Shown in pieces: positions 1 to 9,752 of a stretch of 35,062 bases of DNA; position 1 is the stretch's first letter; every line of letters starts with the position of its first letter. The stretch comes from Nannochloropsis salina CCMP1776. Its lineage: Eukaryota > Sar > Eustigmatophyceae > Eustigmatales > Monodopsidaceae. A program made the position numbers and the translations under genes. The notes under the pieces are model-generated. The model searched no databases, had not been told where the DNA came from, and worked only from the letters and a program-made list of their open reading frames with translations. The DNA lies in NCBI GenBank assembly GCA_004565275.1, contig SDOX01000018.1:12306-47367 (forward strand), given 5' to 3'.

Positions 1-60
1 CCCTCCTCCTCCTCCTCCTCCTCCTCCTCCTCCCCCTTCTTCTTCTTCTTCTTCTTCTTC
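1..60. repeat. TCC then TTC triplet tract
   Basis: About ten TCC triplets run directly into about eight TTC triplets. The pyrimidine tract ends just before a CAG at 80-82, so it could be the polypyrimidine tract of an intron whose acceptor lies there. Confidence 0.8.
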
Positions 61-82
61 TCCTTTTCCCCCTCGGCCCCAG

Positions 83-432
83 GCCCTGGAAGTGCGAATG
101 CCACAGAAGCCAGTACCTCCGCCGTCACAACCCCGACAGGAGCAACCTCCGATGTCGCGCTCGCCGGCTACCTCGTTGATATGATTCGAAGGCAGGTTGA
201 GTCCTTCCTCCTCCTGGTCGGGGAGGAAAGATTCGGTCCTTTTGATCAAGTCATAGCAGGGAGCGGGAGGGAGGATGGGATAGAGGAATGGAAGGAGGAG
301 GGAAGGAACGACTGGCTTCGAAGCGTGACAGGGCGTTCGAAAGGCTCTGCCTCTAAGTGGGAAGGGGAGGAAGAAGCAGGTGGGAAAGGTGACGGAGGAG
401 GAGAGGGAAGGCGATATATCCTGAGAAAATAA
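83..432 (+). CDS. possible last exon of an unknown gene (5' part outside window)
   Basis: The frame is open from the window edge to a TAA at 430-432. A pyrimidine tract and CAG at 80-82 look like an acceptor, so the exon would start at 83 in phase 1. The first part reads as ordinary protein: an Ala/Thr/Ser-rich stretch, then residues including GYLVDMIRRQ and LLLVGEERFG. The last 50 residues are Gly/Glu/Lys-rich and low in complexity and may be intron or 3' UTR read through. An AATAAA overlaps the stop (428-433). No family is recognised. The alternative is that this is only a chance open frame in purine-rich DNA. Confidence 0.3.
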
Positions 433-491
433 AGAAAGGATTGAAGACGCTTTCGCTTGGTTTAGAAGCCGTAGACATGTCTATAAAGAAA

Positions 492-812
492 GTAAAGAGA
501 TAGAAAAAGCTTAGACCGTCATCAGTCTGATGGATACAGGATAAGTAAATAGAGAAAGCTAAGACCGTCATCACTCGGATGAATGCATATTAAGTAAATA
601 GAGAGAGCTTAGACCGTCATCAGTCTGATGCATACAGGATTAGTAAATAGAGAAACATTTAATATGTCATGACTCGGATGGATGCATGATAAGTTAATAG
701 AGAAAGCTTAGACCGTCATCAGTCTGATGAATGCAGGATTAGTAAATAGAGAAACATTTAATACGTCATGACTCGGGTAGATACAGGATAAGTAAATAGA
801 GAAACCATTTTG
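492..812. repeat. 49/50-bp tandem repeat, about 6.5 copies, with a 99-bp higher order
   Basis: Copies begin with GTAAATAGAGA or a close variant at 492, 545, 594, 643, 693, 742 and 792, giving spacings of 53, 49, 49, 50, 49 and 50. Two subtypes exist. Type A carries AGACCGTCATCAGTCTGATG, which contains a perfect dyad CATCAG-T-CTGATG. Type B carries TTTAATATGTCATGACTCGG. In the last four full copies the order is A-B-A-B, so 594-692 and 693-791 are two copies of a 99-bp unit. It lies downstream of the possible 3' end at 432. Confidence 0.92.
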
Positions 813-1712
813 TCGTCCCGAGCCCAAGGAGGGAAGGAAGGATGTAGCGAGGGTGAGGCAGAAAAGGAGTAAGCGAATTTTAGAAGGAGGAACGAAGGAA
901 AGAAGGGAGGGAGAGAGGGAGGCATGGATGTAGGATCTGCACATACGTGTTAATAGCTCCAAGACACTCATCAAAAGGGTGGACTAGAGGAGAGGAATGA
1001 CGGTAGAGAGGGAGGGAGGGAGGGAGGGAGGGAGGGAGGGAGGGAGGGAGGGAGGGAGGGAGGGAGGGAGGCAAGGGCATGGACGCGAGAAGGTGTGGTC
1101 AGGAGTGACTGGGCGAGGCCCCCGAGTGACCAAAAGATGTGGGAAAAGTAGAATATAAGGAGGGGGAAGGTAGGGGCCGAGGCAGTGTCTCCAGTACGTG
1201 ATACATGGCGGCAATAAAAATAAAATACCTGGCTCGTAGGGGTGCAGAGAAGAAGAAAATTCGGGGAATGAATCCTGCGGATGCGTTTTTGGGCACGTTT
1301 GTTGTTGGACCTTTCGAAGCAAAGCATTCCTGGGAGGGAGAAGAAGAAAGTGGATGTACAATTTTCTCTTCCACCCTCTTCCCTCCTTCACCCTTTCCTG
1401 CTTTCTCTGCCCACTCCCCTGGTAACCGCACCCTCTCCCAAAGCTCAAACCTGTCCATTCTCCGCCTTTCTTTTCCATACATGTCCATTCTCCGCCTTTC
1501 TTTTCCATTCTCTACGTATTTTCTTCCATTTTGCAGGTGCCCCGGGGAAGAAAAGGAGAAGAAGGAGACAACGAGAGATCATCCTCAGGCCACCTTGGTC
1601 GCACGTCTTTCTCCTCTCCCACCCACCCTCCCTAGAACACCATGACAGGGGCAGTAAAGAGATGACAAGACCTTATTCCGCTTCCTCCCTCCCTACAGCC
1701 CTCCCAAACCTT
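813..1712. other. no gene recognised; purine-rich spacer
   Basis: Holds polypurine sequence, the GGGA tract at 1008-1071, and a tandem duplication of about 31 bp around 1453-1512 (unit containing CCATTCTCCGCCTTTCTTTT). The left part of the helix-hairpin-helix gene's 3' UTR probably falls here. Open frames on both strands are dominated by low-complexity residues, and none is supported as a gene. Confidence 0.6.
1008..1071. repeat. (GGGA)n tract
   Basis: About 15 uninterrupted GGGA units, outside any recognised gene. Runs of three G spaced by one base fit the G-quadruplex pattern. Confidence 0.95.
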
Positions 1713-3268
1713 CTAGTTCGTGTCAAGCGCAGGCGCATCAGGCGCTGCTGTCGCCGTCTCTCCCTTCCTTCCTCCATCCTCAGAGTTCGCAACACAAACA
1801 GTTGCAGCAGCGTCATCCTCACCAGCTACTGGATCAACCACATTCTTGCTCTCAGCGGCCCCAGAAGACGCGTAAGCTCCGCTATCATACATTCCAGGTA
1901 CCCACATAGAGACCTGGAAGAAGGGGTAGAGGAGGATGGAGGGAAAGAGGGACAGTGTAAGCAACAAATATTGAAGCGATGAGTTGGACTCTTGTCGGAC
2001 AGTCCAATATAACTCGTGGGACCACAGTCCTGATTCTTCGACCTTTTTTCCCTTGCTCTCAAATCTTTCCCTTCCCTCTCTTCCACCTTGCTGGCGATCG
2101 CATCGACAATGCCGGAGCGGTGGGAGTCAAGCCCGTATTCCTGAATGTGCTCGTAGAAGCGTTGGGCGTGATCCTGGAAGGAAATAAAGGATTCGACGAA
2201 TAAGATTCACTATATACGAGTGTAAGAGGAATCCTAGAGAGAAATGTGGATTACGTAGTCATGCTGCAATCAAGATATTCGTGGGACAGGCAGAATTTGC
2301 ACATAAATAGTCTTATACGAGCAAAGAAAATGTGGAGGACTGGCATGGCGTGCATGGTGAGATTGAATTTACAATAGTGGTGGGGGTTTCGGACCGCAGC
2401 CTGCTCCATGGCTTTTTCACTTCACCTTAGGGTCGACGTTCTTGCTTTTCATCTTCATGTACTGTGGAAAAAGGAAAAGAGGAGGCGAAAGAAGCGGGAG
2501 GGGAAGCGAGCTTGGATGGGCCCATGTGAAAAAAAGACAAGGCGTTGAAAACGACGTGGACCAGAGGGAAGAAAGAAAGCAGAACAGGCGGCCTTCATAC
2601 CTCGCCAATGAGCTGATGGGTCGTGTGGATGTGCTTGTCTTGAAGATGCTGAGCATTTTTGGGTCCTTGAAAGCGGACGATTAAAGAAGTACGAAGGATG
2701 GATGGCCATGTAAAAGGGCAGTAGGAGAAAGATAGAAAAGGTCGAAAAATTGAAAAAAGTAGACCTCTTCGACCGGATGAAAGTACTTACCGATGCCTGG
2801 AATCTCTTGCAGGTCTCCCGTGATAGGAGAACGAAGCCTGGTATCCAGAATGAATCGCGGCAAAATTAAAGAAGGAGAGAAGGTGAAGCGAGATGTATGA
2901 CATAGGAAAGGAGGGAAGAGAAAGCCAATGTTCAGTGAAGGATTTATGAAATATTTTATGGAGATATGGACAGTAATGGTTGAACATAAGCAGTGGACAT
3001 CACGCTGTCGAAGTAAGAGGGCGCTGTGTGCCCGCACAAAGGGGAAAATTATGAAAAGGCCTTCAAATCTTCACACACTTAAATACCCACCAATTGAGCT
3101 GAGCTTCCATAGAAACCTGAGACTTTGTCGGATCGAAGGTACCATGCTTCTGTTATGAGGGAAGTTGAGACAAAGGAAGGTAAGAGCATGGAGATGGAAG
3201 AACTAAGAGGGCGACTGGAAAGGAAGGAAAGCACGGTGAGCGCTCTTCTTTACATTACTTACCGTCAT
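1713..3268 (-). CDS. small helix-hairpin-helix protein (BAF/Pol-beta-like HhH fold), uncharacterised
   Basis: Seven exons on the - strand: 3268-3263, 3149-3091, 2837-2791, 2665-2601, 2461-2426, 2173-2087 and 1913-1713. All introns are GT-AG, all phases agree, and together they encode 166 residues. The first exon is only ATG ACG followed by GTAAGT. Around residues 27-43 the protein reads SPITGDLQEIPGIGPKN, a helix-hairpin-helix with the IPGIG hairpin. THQLIGEYM and a basic linker MKMKSK follow, then a helical stretch ending HRSGIVDAIASK. This order (GDL-x-x-IPGIG, later QLIG-(F/Y)) resembles barrier-to-autointegration factor and single HhH domains of DNA-binding proteins, so a DNA- or chromatin-binding role is inferred. 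The last 66 residues are Ala/Asp/Glu-rich and look disordered. The family assignment rests on motif resemblance only. Confidence 0.72.
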
Positions 3269-3545
3269 GATGATAAGAGAGAAAGGTGTTGGAAATGAAG
3301 TAGAGTAGAATATCTGAAGAAAAGGAACAATTAGAGGAAATTGCATGTACATGCAGAAGTAAGGTGCAGGAAGGAGGAAGAAAGGTCGCCTTCAAGGAGC
3401 AAGAAGCTGATGAGCACGCTTTACCTTTACGTAAGCTGGATATGAAAGTTAATAGGCCACAAACAATACAGTAAAATCATTGAATGTAGAATTTTTGTAG
3501 ATTTCTGACTCAAGCTAAGACCAATATAAAGTACAAAGCGGGGAA
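3269..3545. promoter_or_regulatory. spacer between two divergent genes
   Basis: About 280 bp separate the - strand start at 3268 from the earliest + strand start at 3546. If the + gene starts at 4026 or 4062 the spacer is about 760-790 bp. The arrangement fits a shared divergent promoter. No TATA box or other clear element is seen. Confidence 0.4.
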
Positions 3546-5025
3546 ATGGAGTCGAGGGAGCGTAGCTTTGTAACGCGCTCTGACACCGCGAATAACCGTA
3601 CGTTCCAACAAAAGAAGCCACATCACAAGGCCAGAATTGAAGCTGCTTCCTCCCCCCTTTCTCCCCACCCGATGCCTTTCAATGTAACGGAGTTGATGAA
3701 CGCACAGTGTGTCAGGGGGGAAGAGCCAGGGACGTGTGATGGCTTGGGAGGTTCGGGCATGCGGGTGAGGAGGAGGGAGGGCCCCGAACCTCCTCCTGCA
3801 GCTGTTGCAGATTATGTCTATGCCCCTTTAAAGGCCATATACAAGGCAGGGGTGCCCAGGGAAGTATGTACGAGTGTCTGTATGCCTATTGGTGATTTTG
3901 TTCGCAAGTGTCGCGGGAAATTCGATTTGGACGTGGATCTGGTTCTCGAACATGTTCAGTTAAGCACCCGTCGATCATTCTTTGACTCCCTCCCCCCCCC
4001 GCCCCTAAACCCCCGGCTCAACAATATGAAAGTACTACCCTTTCGACATTTGAGCACCATCATGTCCACTGTCAGTGCACTTTCAAGTTCCTCATCTGCG
4101 GCACCTCCCTCGTCCAACACCGTTGTTCCTGCCACTTATTCCAACCTCAATGACAACGCCTTGCAGAAACCTTTGCTCGATGCTACATGTCCCGAGCCCG
4201 TTGGGGCCTCTATTCTTTACGAAGATGACTTTGTAAAACTAACAAAGTCTTCTCTTCGCATCAAATGGTATTATTTTCCCATCGGAGCCTCGAAGGTTAT
4301 CCCGTTGAAGAGCATTCAAAAGGTGAGCGACGGTGCCGGGGAAGGGTATACATGGGAACGAGAGGAATATTGACACAAATGCCCCAATAAGTGGGTGAAA
4401 AGATGATTATGATATGAGTATATTTATTCTGACCTTCAGTCCCTTTCTTCAGTTAAATTTCACGAAGTCAGTATACGGACCAAGACGAGTGTACGCAAAA
4501 CCCTTATTGCTCTCTTCCTGTCCAGATATCTTTAAGACCTTTAGGAAGCATGTGGCAAGGCCAGTACAAACACTGGGGCATGGCCATCGATTTCAAACGC
4601 TGGTGGCCGAGCGACATGTTGCGCCATCAACGTGTAGGGCGGTTATGGGGAAATGTTTCGGAGGGATCGGTGCCGCATGGGTTTGGCTCGTTGAATGATT
4701 TCCAGCCAACAATCAAAAGCACCCATGCCTTTCATGCGGGACTCTTGGCTTGTCCGTTATCTATCCTTTATCTTGGGAAGCGTCCCTCCTTCATCACGTC
4801 GTCCGGCTTGATTTCCCACCTCTCTCCCCCTACCGCTTTCCTTTGTGCCGGACCCGTTACCGCCTCCGTTCATTTCCTCGCTTCCCTGCCTCCCTCTCTT
4901 TTCTCCCTCAGGCGCATTTTATCGAGGTCGATTGCGGAACATGGCCCCTCGTCGCTTTTACGCTCAAAGAATCAGAGGATTTTTACCGTTCTCTCTCTCA
5001 GGTTCGATCAGGGTGCGTAACGTAA
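3546..5025 (+). CDS. conserved uncharacterised protein, PH-like small domain
   Basis: Three exons: 3546-4322, 4526-4633 and 4912-5025 (TAA). Exon 1 ends at AAG|GTGAGC. Exon 2 starts after CTGTCCAG and most likely ends at CGT|GTAGGG. Exon 3 starts after CTCCCTCAG. All phases are 0. The conserved part starts near 4210: ILYEDDFVKLTKSSLRIKWY, then FPIGASKVIPLKSI, then YKHWGMAIDFKRWWPSDM, then HFIEVDCGTWP and AFTLKESEDFYRSL. This order (strand-rich WYYFP-G-K-IPL segment, a Trp-rich segment, then an IxVD-G-WP segment) is one I recall from uncharacterised proteins of fungi and protists, and it suggests a compact PH-like beta fold. The start is uncertain: 3546 gives 332 residues, 4026 gives 172 and 4062 gives 160. 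The 172-codon upstream extension without a stop favours the longer form, but it shows no recognisable domain. Confidence 0.65.
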
Positions 5026-6358
5026 GGGGGTAAGAGCAAGGTTGCCTCAAGTAGTTGGGCTATCATTGCAGTGAGAAAAGGGGAGAAAAGGTGGAGAAAT
5101 GAATAGAGAAAGGAGAAAAATGCGGCATGAGTCTCTGCTAGACGGGGTCAGCGTTGACTGTATTTCATCGCAGCATTTAAAACTGGCTTCTTCCTCACGC
5201 ATACGTAGGCCGTAGCAGCAGTCAGGACGGGAAATGGACGTACCTAGCAGACAGACGCGCAGAGTGGTAGTGCTCTGCCGGGAGTTTCCATTTTAAAGAC
5301 CCATTTTGGGCTGTATTTTGAAATGTACCATGTCTTCTGTAAGAAGCAAGCCCAGGGGGCACAGGGAATAGGATTTTTAGCCCCTTCCACGACCTTCCAT
5401 CCTTATAAAATTAGCATCGGGAAAGTGCCGACTCATATCTGAAGAATTATAGAATGGGATGAAAAAGGGACAAGAGCAGGTTGAACACAACCTCCCGCCA
5501 CCGGGTCTGAAAAGGTTTTAAAACCCGATCTTACGTATTACATCGCAGAGGCCCTACACAGCACTGTGGGTGGAACGAACATGCTGTGAGAATGGGCTGT
5601 CTTACATAACGAAAAAAAAATAAAACACGCCAGCATGCACCATGCAAAGGCCATGAAAACTTGCTAGATCTGCGTGTGCGCTGTTCACGTTCTTATCGCT
5701 CGCGGACGCCTCCAGGAGAAAGTCGAGACTTGTCCGTGATGTTCCACGATCGACCTGCGTCCGTGCATGCAATTGCGAACCACACAAAGGCCTCAATTGC
5801 AAAGAAGTCGTAGCGTGCATCGTTTTTGACTATCCACGCCAAGAGATGGCCGCTTTTCTCCGCAGACACGTACTTTCCCTGTTTTCTGTTTTCACCACAC
5901 GCTCATTTCACTTTCACTGCGTGAAGATTCATTTCGAGACATCAGTTCTAACTCTTGCAAAACTAGCGTATGTTCAGTATCAGACATCGACGTAATCATT
6001 CGACAAATACATAGTCCAAGAACTTAATCTCGCCCTCGGCTTTTGACCTTTTCCCGTCGCGTTCGCATGAACTATATGCCGCTAGTTCAACCTGCTAGGA
6101 GACCAGCAAGTCGCAGTATCCAGTGACGACGCGACGGCGACGTTTGAAGGCTGGAAAAATAAAAACACATGCGACGTCCGATACTCCATCTTATATACCT
6201 AATCTTTTTTCTTTTGGAACAGGATTGCCTTCGAACGAGTGTACATGGCACATTTTTTCCTTCGCGCAGCAGGTGTTGGCCGTCGGACTGCTTTTGTGGC
6301 AGCTTCAGGTAGGGAGAGAGCAACAGCAAGAAGGAGCGAGGGTCCTCCAGACTCGCGG
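5026..6358. other. no gene recognised
   Basis: Mixed-composition spacer between the PH-like gene and the sulfide:quinone oxidoreductase gene. Short open frames on either strand (for example 5602-5820 on -) show no recognisable motif. It probably holds the 3' UTR of the left gene and the promoter of the right one. Confidence 0.55.
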
Positions 6359-6479
6359 ATGCATGACCATGCCCCGTTCTCACGAGTGCTTTCCAACGGC
6401 ATTGGCCGCCTCAGCAGGCAGTGCCGTGCTATTGAGCGGTGCAGGCATGGCCTATGCGACGTCCTGCAAGGAGGAGCGG
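6359..6479 (+). other. candidate first exon of the sulfide:quinone oxidoreductase gene
   Basis: An ATG at 6359 opens a 40-codon frame that ends in phase 1 at GCGG|GTAGGG. Its peptide (FSRVLSNGIGRLSRQCR) is Arg-rich and could form an amphipathic mitochondrial presequence. An acceptor at 6742 (GAGCCAG) would join it in frame to the sequence leading into the FAD-binding exon. An alternative is the ATG at 6363 in another frame, spliced to the acceptor at 6855. Neither can be decided from sequence alone. Confidence 0.3.
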
Positions 6480-6855
6480 GTAGGGTCGGAGGAGAGGGAG
6501 AGAGGGAGTGCGGGAGAGAGGTCAAAGAGTAGTCGGGGTGGTATCTAGTGGGAAGGTTCCAACTCGAGATGGACTCGTACAGAAGTCATGAAAAGAGGAA
6601 TGCGGTCAGCAGACTCTCGAGTACCCAGAAGATGACATTTTAGTGATGAAGCCGGGAGGACGGGGAAGCATGTGGCACGCGGGATGAGGGACTTTCGCGG
6701 CCCTGACATGACAACGCCCGCCTTTCCTGCGCGCGGAGCCAGGCATACTTTATGTTGACAAGCACGACCGGTCCACGTTTCCCTGTCCCTCGCCGCTTGC
6801 GCCCGCGTGTCCTGTACTTGACCGCCCCGATCCACACAGAGTGTCGTCCTGCCAG

Positions 6856-8443
6856 CATCCTGCACCCTCCCTTGGCATCCAGCCTCCTCATTTCCTCCCT
6901 CCATCCACATCACCTGAAACACAGGACAAACACAAAATTCTCATTGTCGGAGGCGGCTCTGGGGGCCTGGCCGTAGCGGCGCAGCTCCAAATCAAAGGTA
7001 TCCTCCCTCCCTTCTTCCCCCCCTCCCTCCCTCCCTCCCTCCCTGCCTCCTTCCCTCCCTTCTTCCTTCCCTCCCTTCTTCCTTCCCTCCCTTCAACTGA
7101 CTCTTCTTTTCCCCCTTTCGAAGGTGAAAAGGACGTAGCAGTAATTGAACCCTCGGAGAATCATTATTATCAGCCGCTTTGGACGCTCGGTGCGCCTCCT
7201 TCCTCCCTCCCTCCCTCTGTCCCTCCCTTCCCCCCTCCCTTCCCCCCTCCCTCCCTCCTTTTCTCCCTCTTCTCTTTCCCCCTCAGCTGCGACCGCCTGT
7301 CTTCCTTCTATCTTCTCCTTTACCTCCCTTCTCTCTCCTTCCTCCCGTCCTCCGCCCAACCGCCCTTCTCCTCCCTCCCTCCCTCCCTCCCTCCCTCCCT
7401 CCCTCCCTCCCTCCCTCCCTTCCTCCCTTCCCACCCAGTCGGTGGTGGGGGTCTTCCCAGGCAGCAAGAGCCGACGACCCGAGAAGGACGTCATGCCCTC
7501 GGGTGTCCACTGGCTCAAGGACAGGTAGGGGGGGAGGGAGGGAGGGAGGGAAAGAGGGCGGGAGGGAAGGAAGGACTGATGGAGCTCTGTGGTAGCGCCC
7601 CATGCCGTCACCGTCATGTCCCCCTTTCCTCCCTCCCCCCTTCCTTCCTTTCCTCCTTATCCCCACAGAGTGACTACATTCGACCCGGCGAACAACACGG
7701 TTACCATGGCCGATGGGAAAAAGGTGCTCCCTCCCTCCCTCCCTTCCCCCCTCCCTCCCTCCCTCCCTCCCTCCCTTCCCCTTCATCCTCACCTGTCCGC
7801 TGCAATTCACCCGACACGCTTCGCCTTTCAACCTCCTTCATCCACATTCTTCCCCTTCCTCCGTCCCTCCCTCTCTCCCCTCCTCCCTCCCTCATTTCCT
7901 GATACTGAGGTACCCGTCGTTATTCAATAAAAGCCTTATTGACTCTTTTCCCCCTTTCTCCCTCCCTCTCTTTCTCCCTCCCTTTCCCCCCCTCCCTCCG
8001 TCACTCCCTTCTTCCTTCCTGCCCCATCAGGAGGCGCCCGTCCTGGTCCACAATATGGGAAAGGTTATGAGGGGAGAGAAGCCCACGGCCGTGTACGATG
8101 GCTACACGTCTTGTCCGCTGATCACGGTGAGGACGGAGGGAGGGAGGGAGGGAGGGAGGGTAGGGAGGGAGGGCCCCCAGGTTCCAGCACCCGTCCGATC
8201 CTCACCACATGCTCCCTTTCTTCCTCCCCATCACTTGCTCAGGGGTACTCTTCCCTCCTCCTCGCTGAATTCAAGTACGGCGGGGAGGTAGCCGAAACCT
8301 TCGGGCGCGTCATCGACCAGGCGGAACCTCGCTGGGCCTTCCTCCAGCTGAAGAAGCACGTCTTCCCCTTTGCGTATTGGGAATTGTTCTTGCGAGGTCG
8401 GTGGTTCGGGACGCGGGGCGTCATTCCTCCGTCGTTTGAGTGA
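6856..8443 (+). CDS. SQOR: sulfide:quinone oxidoreductase, central part absent
   Basis: Exons: up to 6997, 7124-7189, 7461-7524, 7669-7723, 8031-8126 and 8243-8443 (TGA). All junctions keep frame. The first carries the FAD dinucleotide-binding motif KILIVGGGSGGLAVAA, then come VAVIEPSENHYYQPLWTL, a segment with DVMPSGVHWLKDR, and VTTFDPANNTVTMADGKK. The next recognisable exon is already the C terminus: YDGYTSCPLIT, LLAEFKYGGE, FAYWELFLRGRWFG. These match the two ends of the mitochondrial-type enzyme, which oxidises sulfide and passes electrons to quinone. The roughly 200 central residues are not found: the redox Cys pair, the second FAD-binding GxGD motif and the quinone site. Only a 307-bp CCCT-rich intron (7724-8030) lies there. 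As written the product could not work, so either exons were lost or the assembly collapsed. The N terminus is upstream and uncertain. Confidence 0.85.
7371..7420. repeat. (CCCT)n tract in SQOR intron 2
   Basis: About 12 CCCT units before the acceptor used at 7460. Confidence 0.95.
7728..7778. repeat. (CCCT)n tract in SQOR intron 4
   Basis: Starts four bases after the donor at 7724, at the exact point where the conserved central exons of the enzyme should follow. Confidence 0.95.
7926..7931 (+). other. AATAAA inside SQOR intron 4
   Basis: A perfect AATAAA on the sense strand within the intron that replaces the enzyme's centre. It could allow early polyadenylation or mark the end of a displaced fragment. 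It could also be chance. Confidence 0.3.
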
Positions 8444-9752
8444 GGCTGAGGGTTGGGGAAATCATGAGGGGAGAGGGTGAGGAGGAAGGAGGGAGGGCGG
8501 GCGGGAAAGAGGATGGGAATGGAGGGGAGGAGAAATTTGAGTGAGGGAGGGAGGATAGAAGAGGAGGTGTGCAGCGGTTTATGGCAGGCCTAAAGGCGGT
8601 GAATAATTTATAAAGAGACATGAATGAAGGAGGAATGAAAAGAAAGGGAAGGAAGGGAGGGTGATGGCCAGGTGGTGTGGTAGCCTGAAGAAGACTGGGA
8701 GGAAAAAAATGGAACGGTGGTGACGGGAAGAAGGAGTGGTGGGAATTTTGAAAGTTGGGTTCACTTGAGGGACCGAAGGTCAAGAAGAAACGAAAGATGA
8801 TGGTTATGAGAAATCAACGCGTGGCAACCCTTGCTATGAGGAGGGTGTCGATACAGCAGGTTTTGATTCCCGGTCTATGCGCGGGGACCCTCGCTTTCAC
8901 TGCCGTGCATGGCCCGAAATGGCTCAAGTGTCGTCGACAAATGATAGATTTTGAGTATAGTATTGCTAGATCCATGGGGTGTGTGAGGCTATTGCTAGCT
9001 CCATGGGGTGTGTGAGGAGGTTCCCACCACTTTCCATTTTCTTTTCTAGTCTTCTATCTCGCCCTATTCAAATTAACCCCATCAACGTTCGTTTCGCCAC
9101 GCATAAAATTGTCGTGAAGGGAGCTTGCCTCACGACGCCTGCTGCGCTTGAAATGTAATGTAGTCGCGATCAATGTACGGTAGATTTTTTTTTGCATGAG
9201 CAGCCGATAACTAGTAATCGTGATATGACTGCAGACAGGGAGTGCTGGCGACGCATGCGTTGTCCACATGATCGGACAGCTTTGCAAATACATGTGGAAT
9301 GGAACAAAACCACCTCCGAGCCGTCCCTTCTATCGATACACATTACGTGTATGACCGTATACGACGGAATGTTGTCTGTTCAAGGGACTGGGATAATGTT
9401 TCTTGTAAAGTTTGCTTCCTGTCCCTCCAACCTCCTGCTGTGGACGGAGGACAGTGGCCATGGCTGAGTGAAGACGGATGCCCTTTCTTGTGAACTTAGA
9501 CACAACAGAGCGGCATAAGTGGCGGCTGTCATGCGCATTGCTGGTAGAAAGACATGATTTCTCCTGACTCGCGTATGACATGCTGATGTCACGTAGACTA
9601 CCTCGTTGGACGGGGGGGCGCTTCTCGCACAGACGAAAGAGCTCTTATGAGAGGGCTCAGGAGCACACCAGTATTACGGCGAAAACGAATGACCATCTCA
9701 CGCTTCCCTTCATTAAAATTATTCTTCATGATAGGGTCCAGCCCTCCATAAA
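8444..9752. other. no gene recognised
   Basis: The first 300 bases are purine-rich 3' flank of the SQOR gene. After 9000 the sequence has ordinary composition and presumably includes the promoter of the ferredoxin gene; its ATG at 9753 has A at -3 and G at +4. Short frames here show no motif. Confidence 0.55.
8961..9018. repeat. 29-bp tandem duplication
   Basis: Two copies of TATTGCTAG(A/C)TCCATGGGG followed by TGTGTGAGG, starting at 8961 and 8990, with about one mismatch. Confidence 0.85.

Noticed and set aside
492-812. CRISPR-like array
   Set aside because: The units are contiguous without unique spacers, vary in sequence and lie in eukaryotic DNA. It is an ordinary tandem repeat.
1205-1982. 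Frames of 146 and 233 codons on the + strand
   Set aside because: Low-complexity pyrimidine-driven peptides that overlap the antisense of the supported HhH gene exons.
7093-7902. Long Pro/Ser/Leu or Gly/Arg/Glu reading frames on both strands through the SQOR introns (SLPPS- or GGRE-type repeats)
   Set aside because: A four-base repeat stays open in several frames by chance. These frames cross well-supported introns and exons.
6856-8443. Calling SQOR a pseudogene outright
   Set aside because: All visible exons are intact and in frame. Assembly collapse at the CCCT tract explains the missing centre at least as well.
8755-9015. 86-codon + strand frame after SQOR
   Set aside because: It ends in the 29-bp duplication, has no motif, and no splice partner was found.
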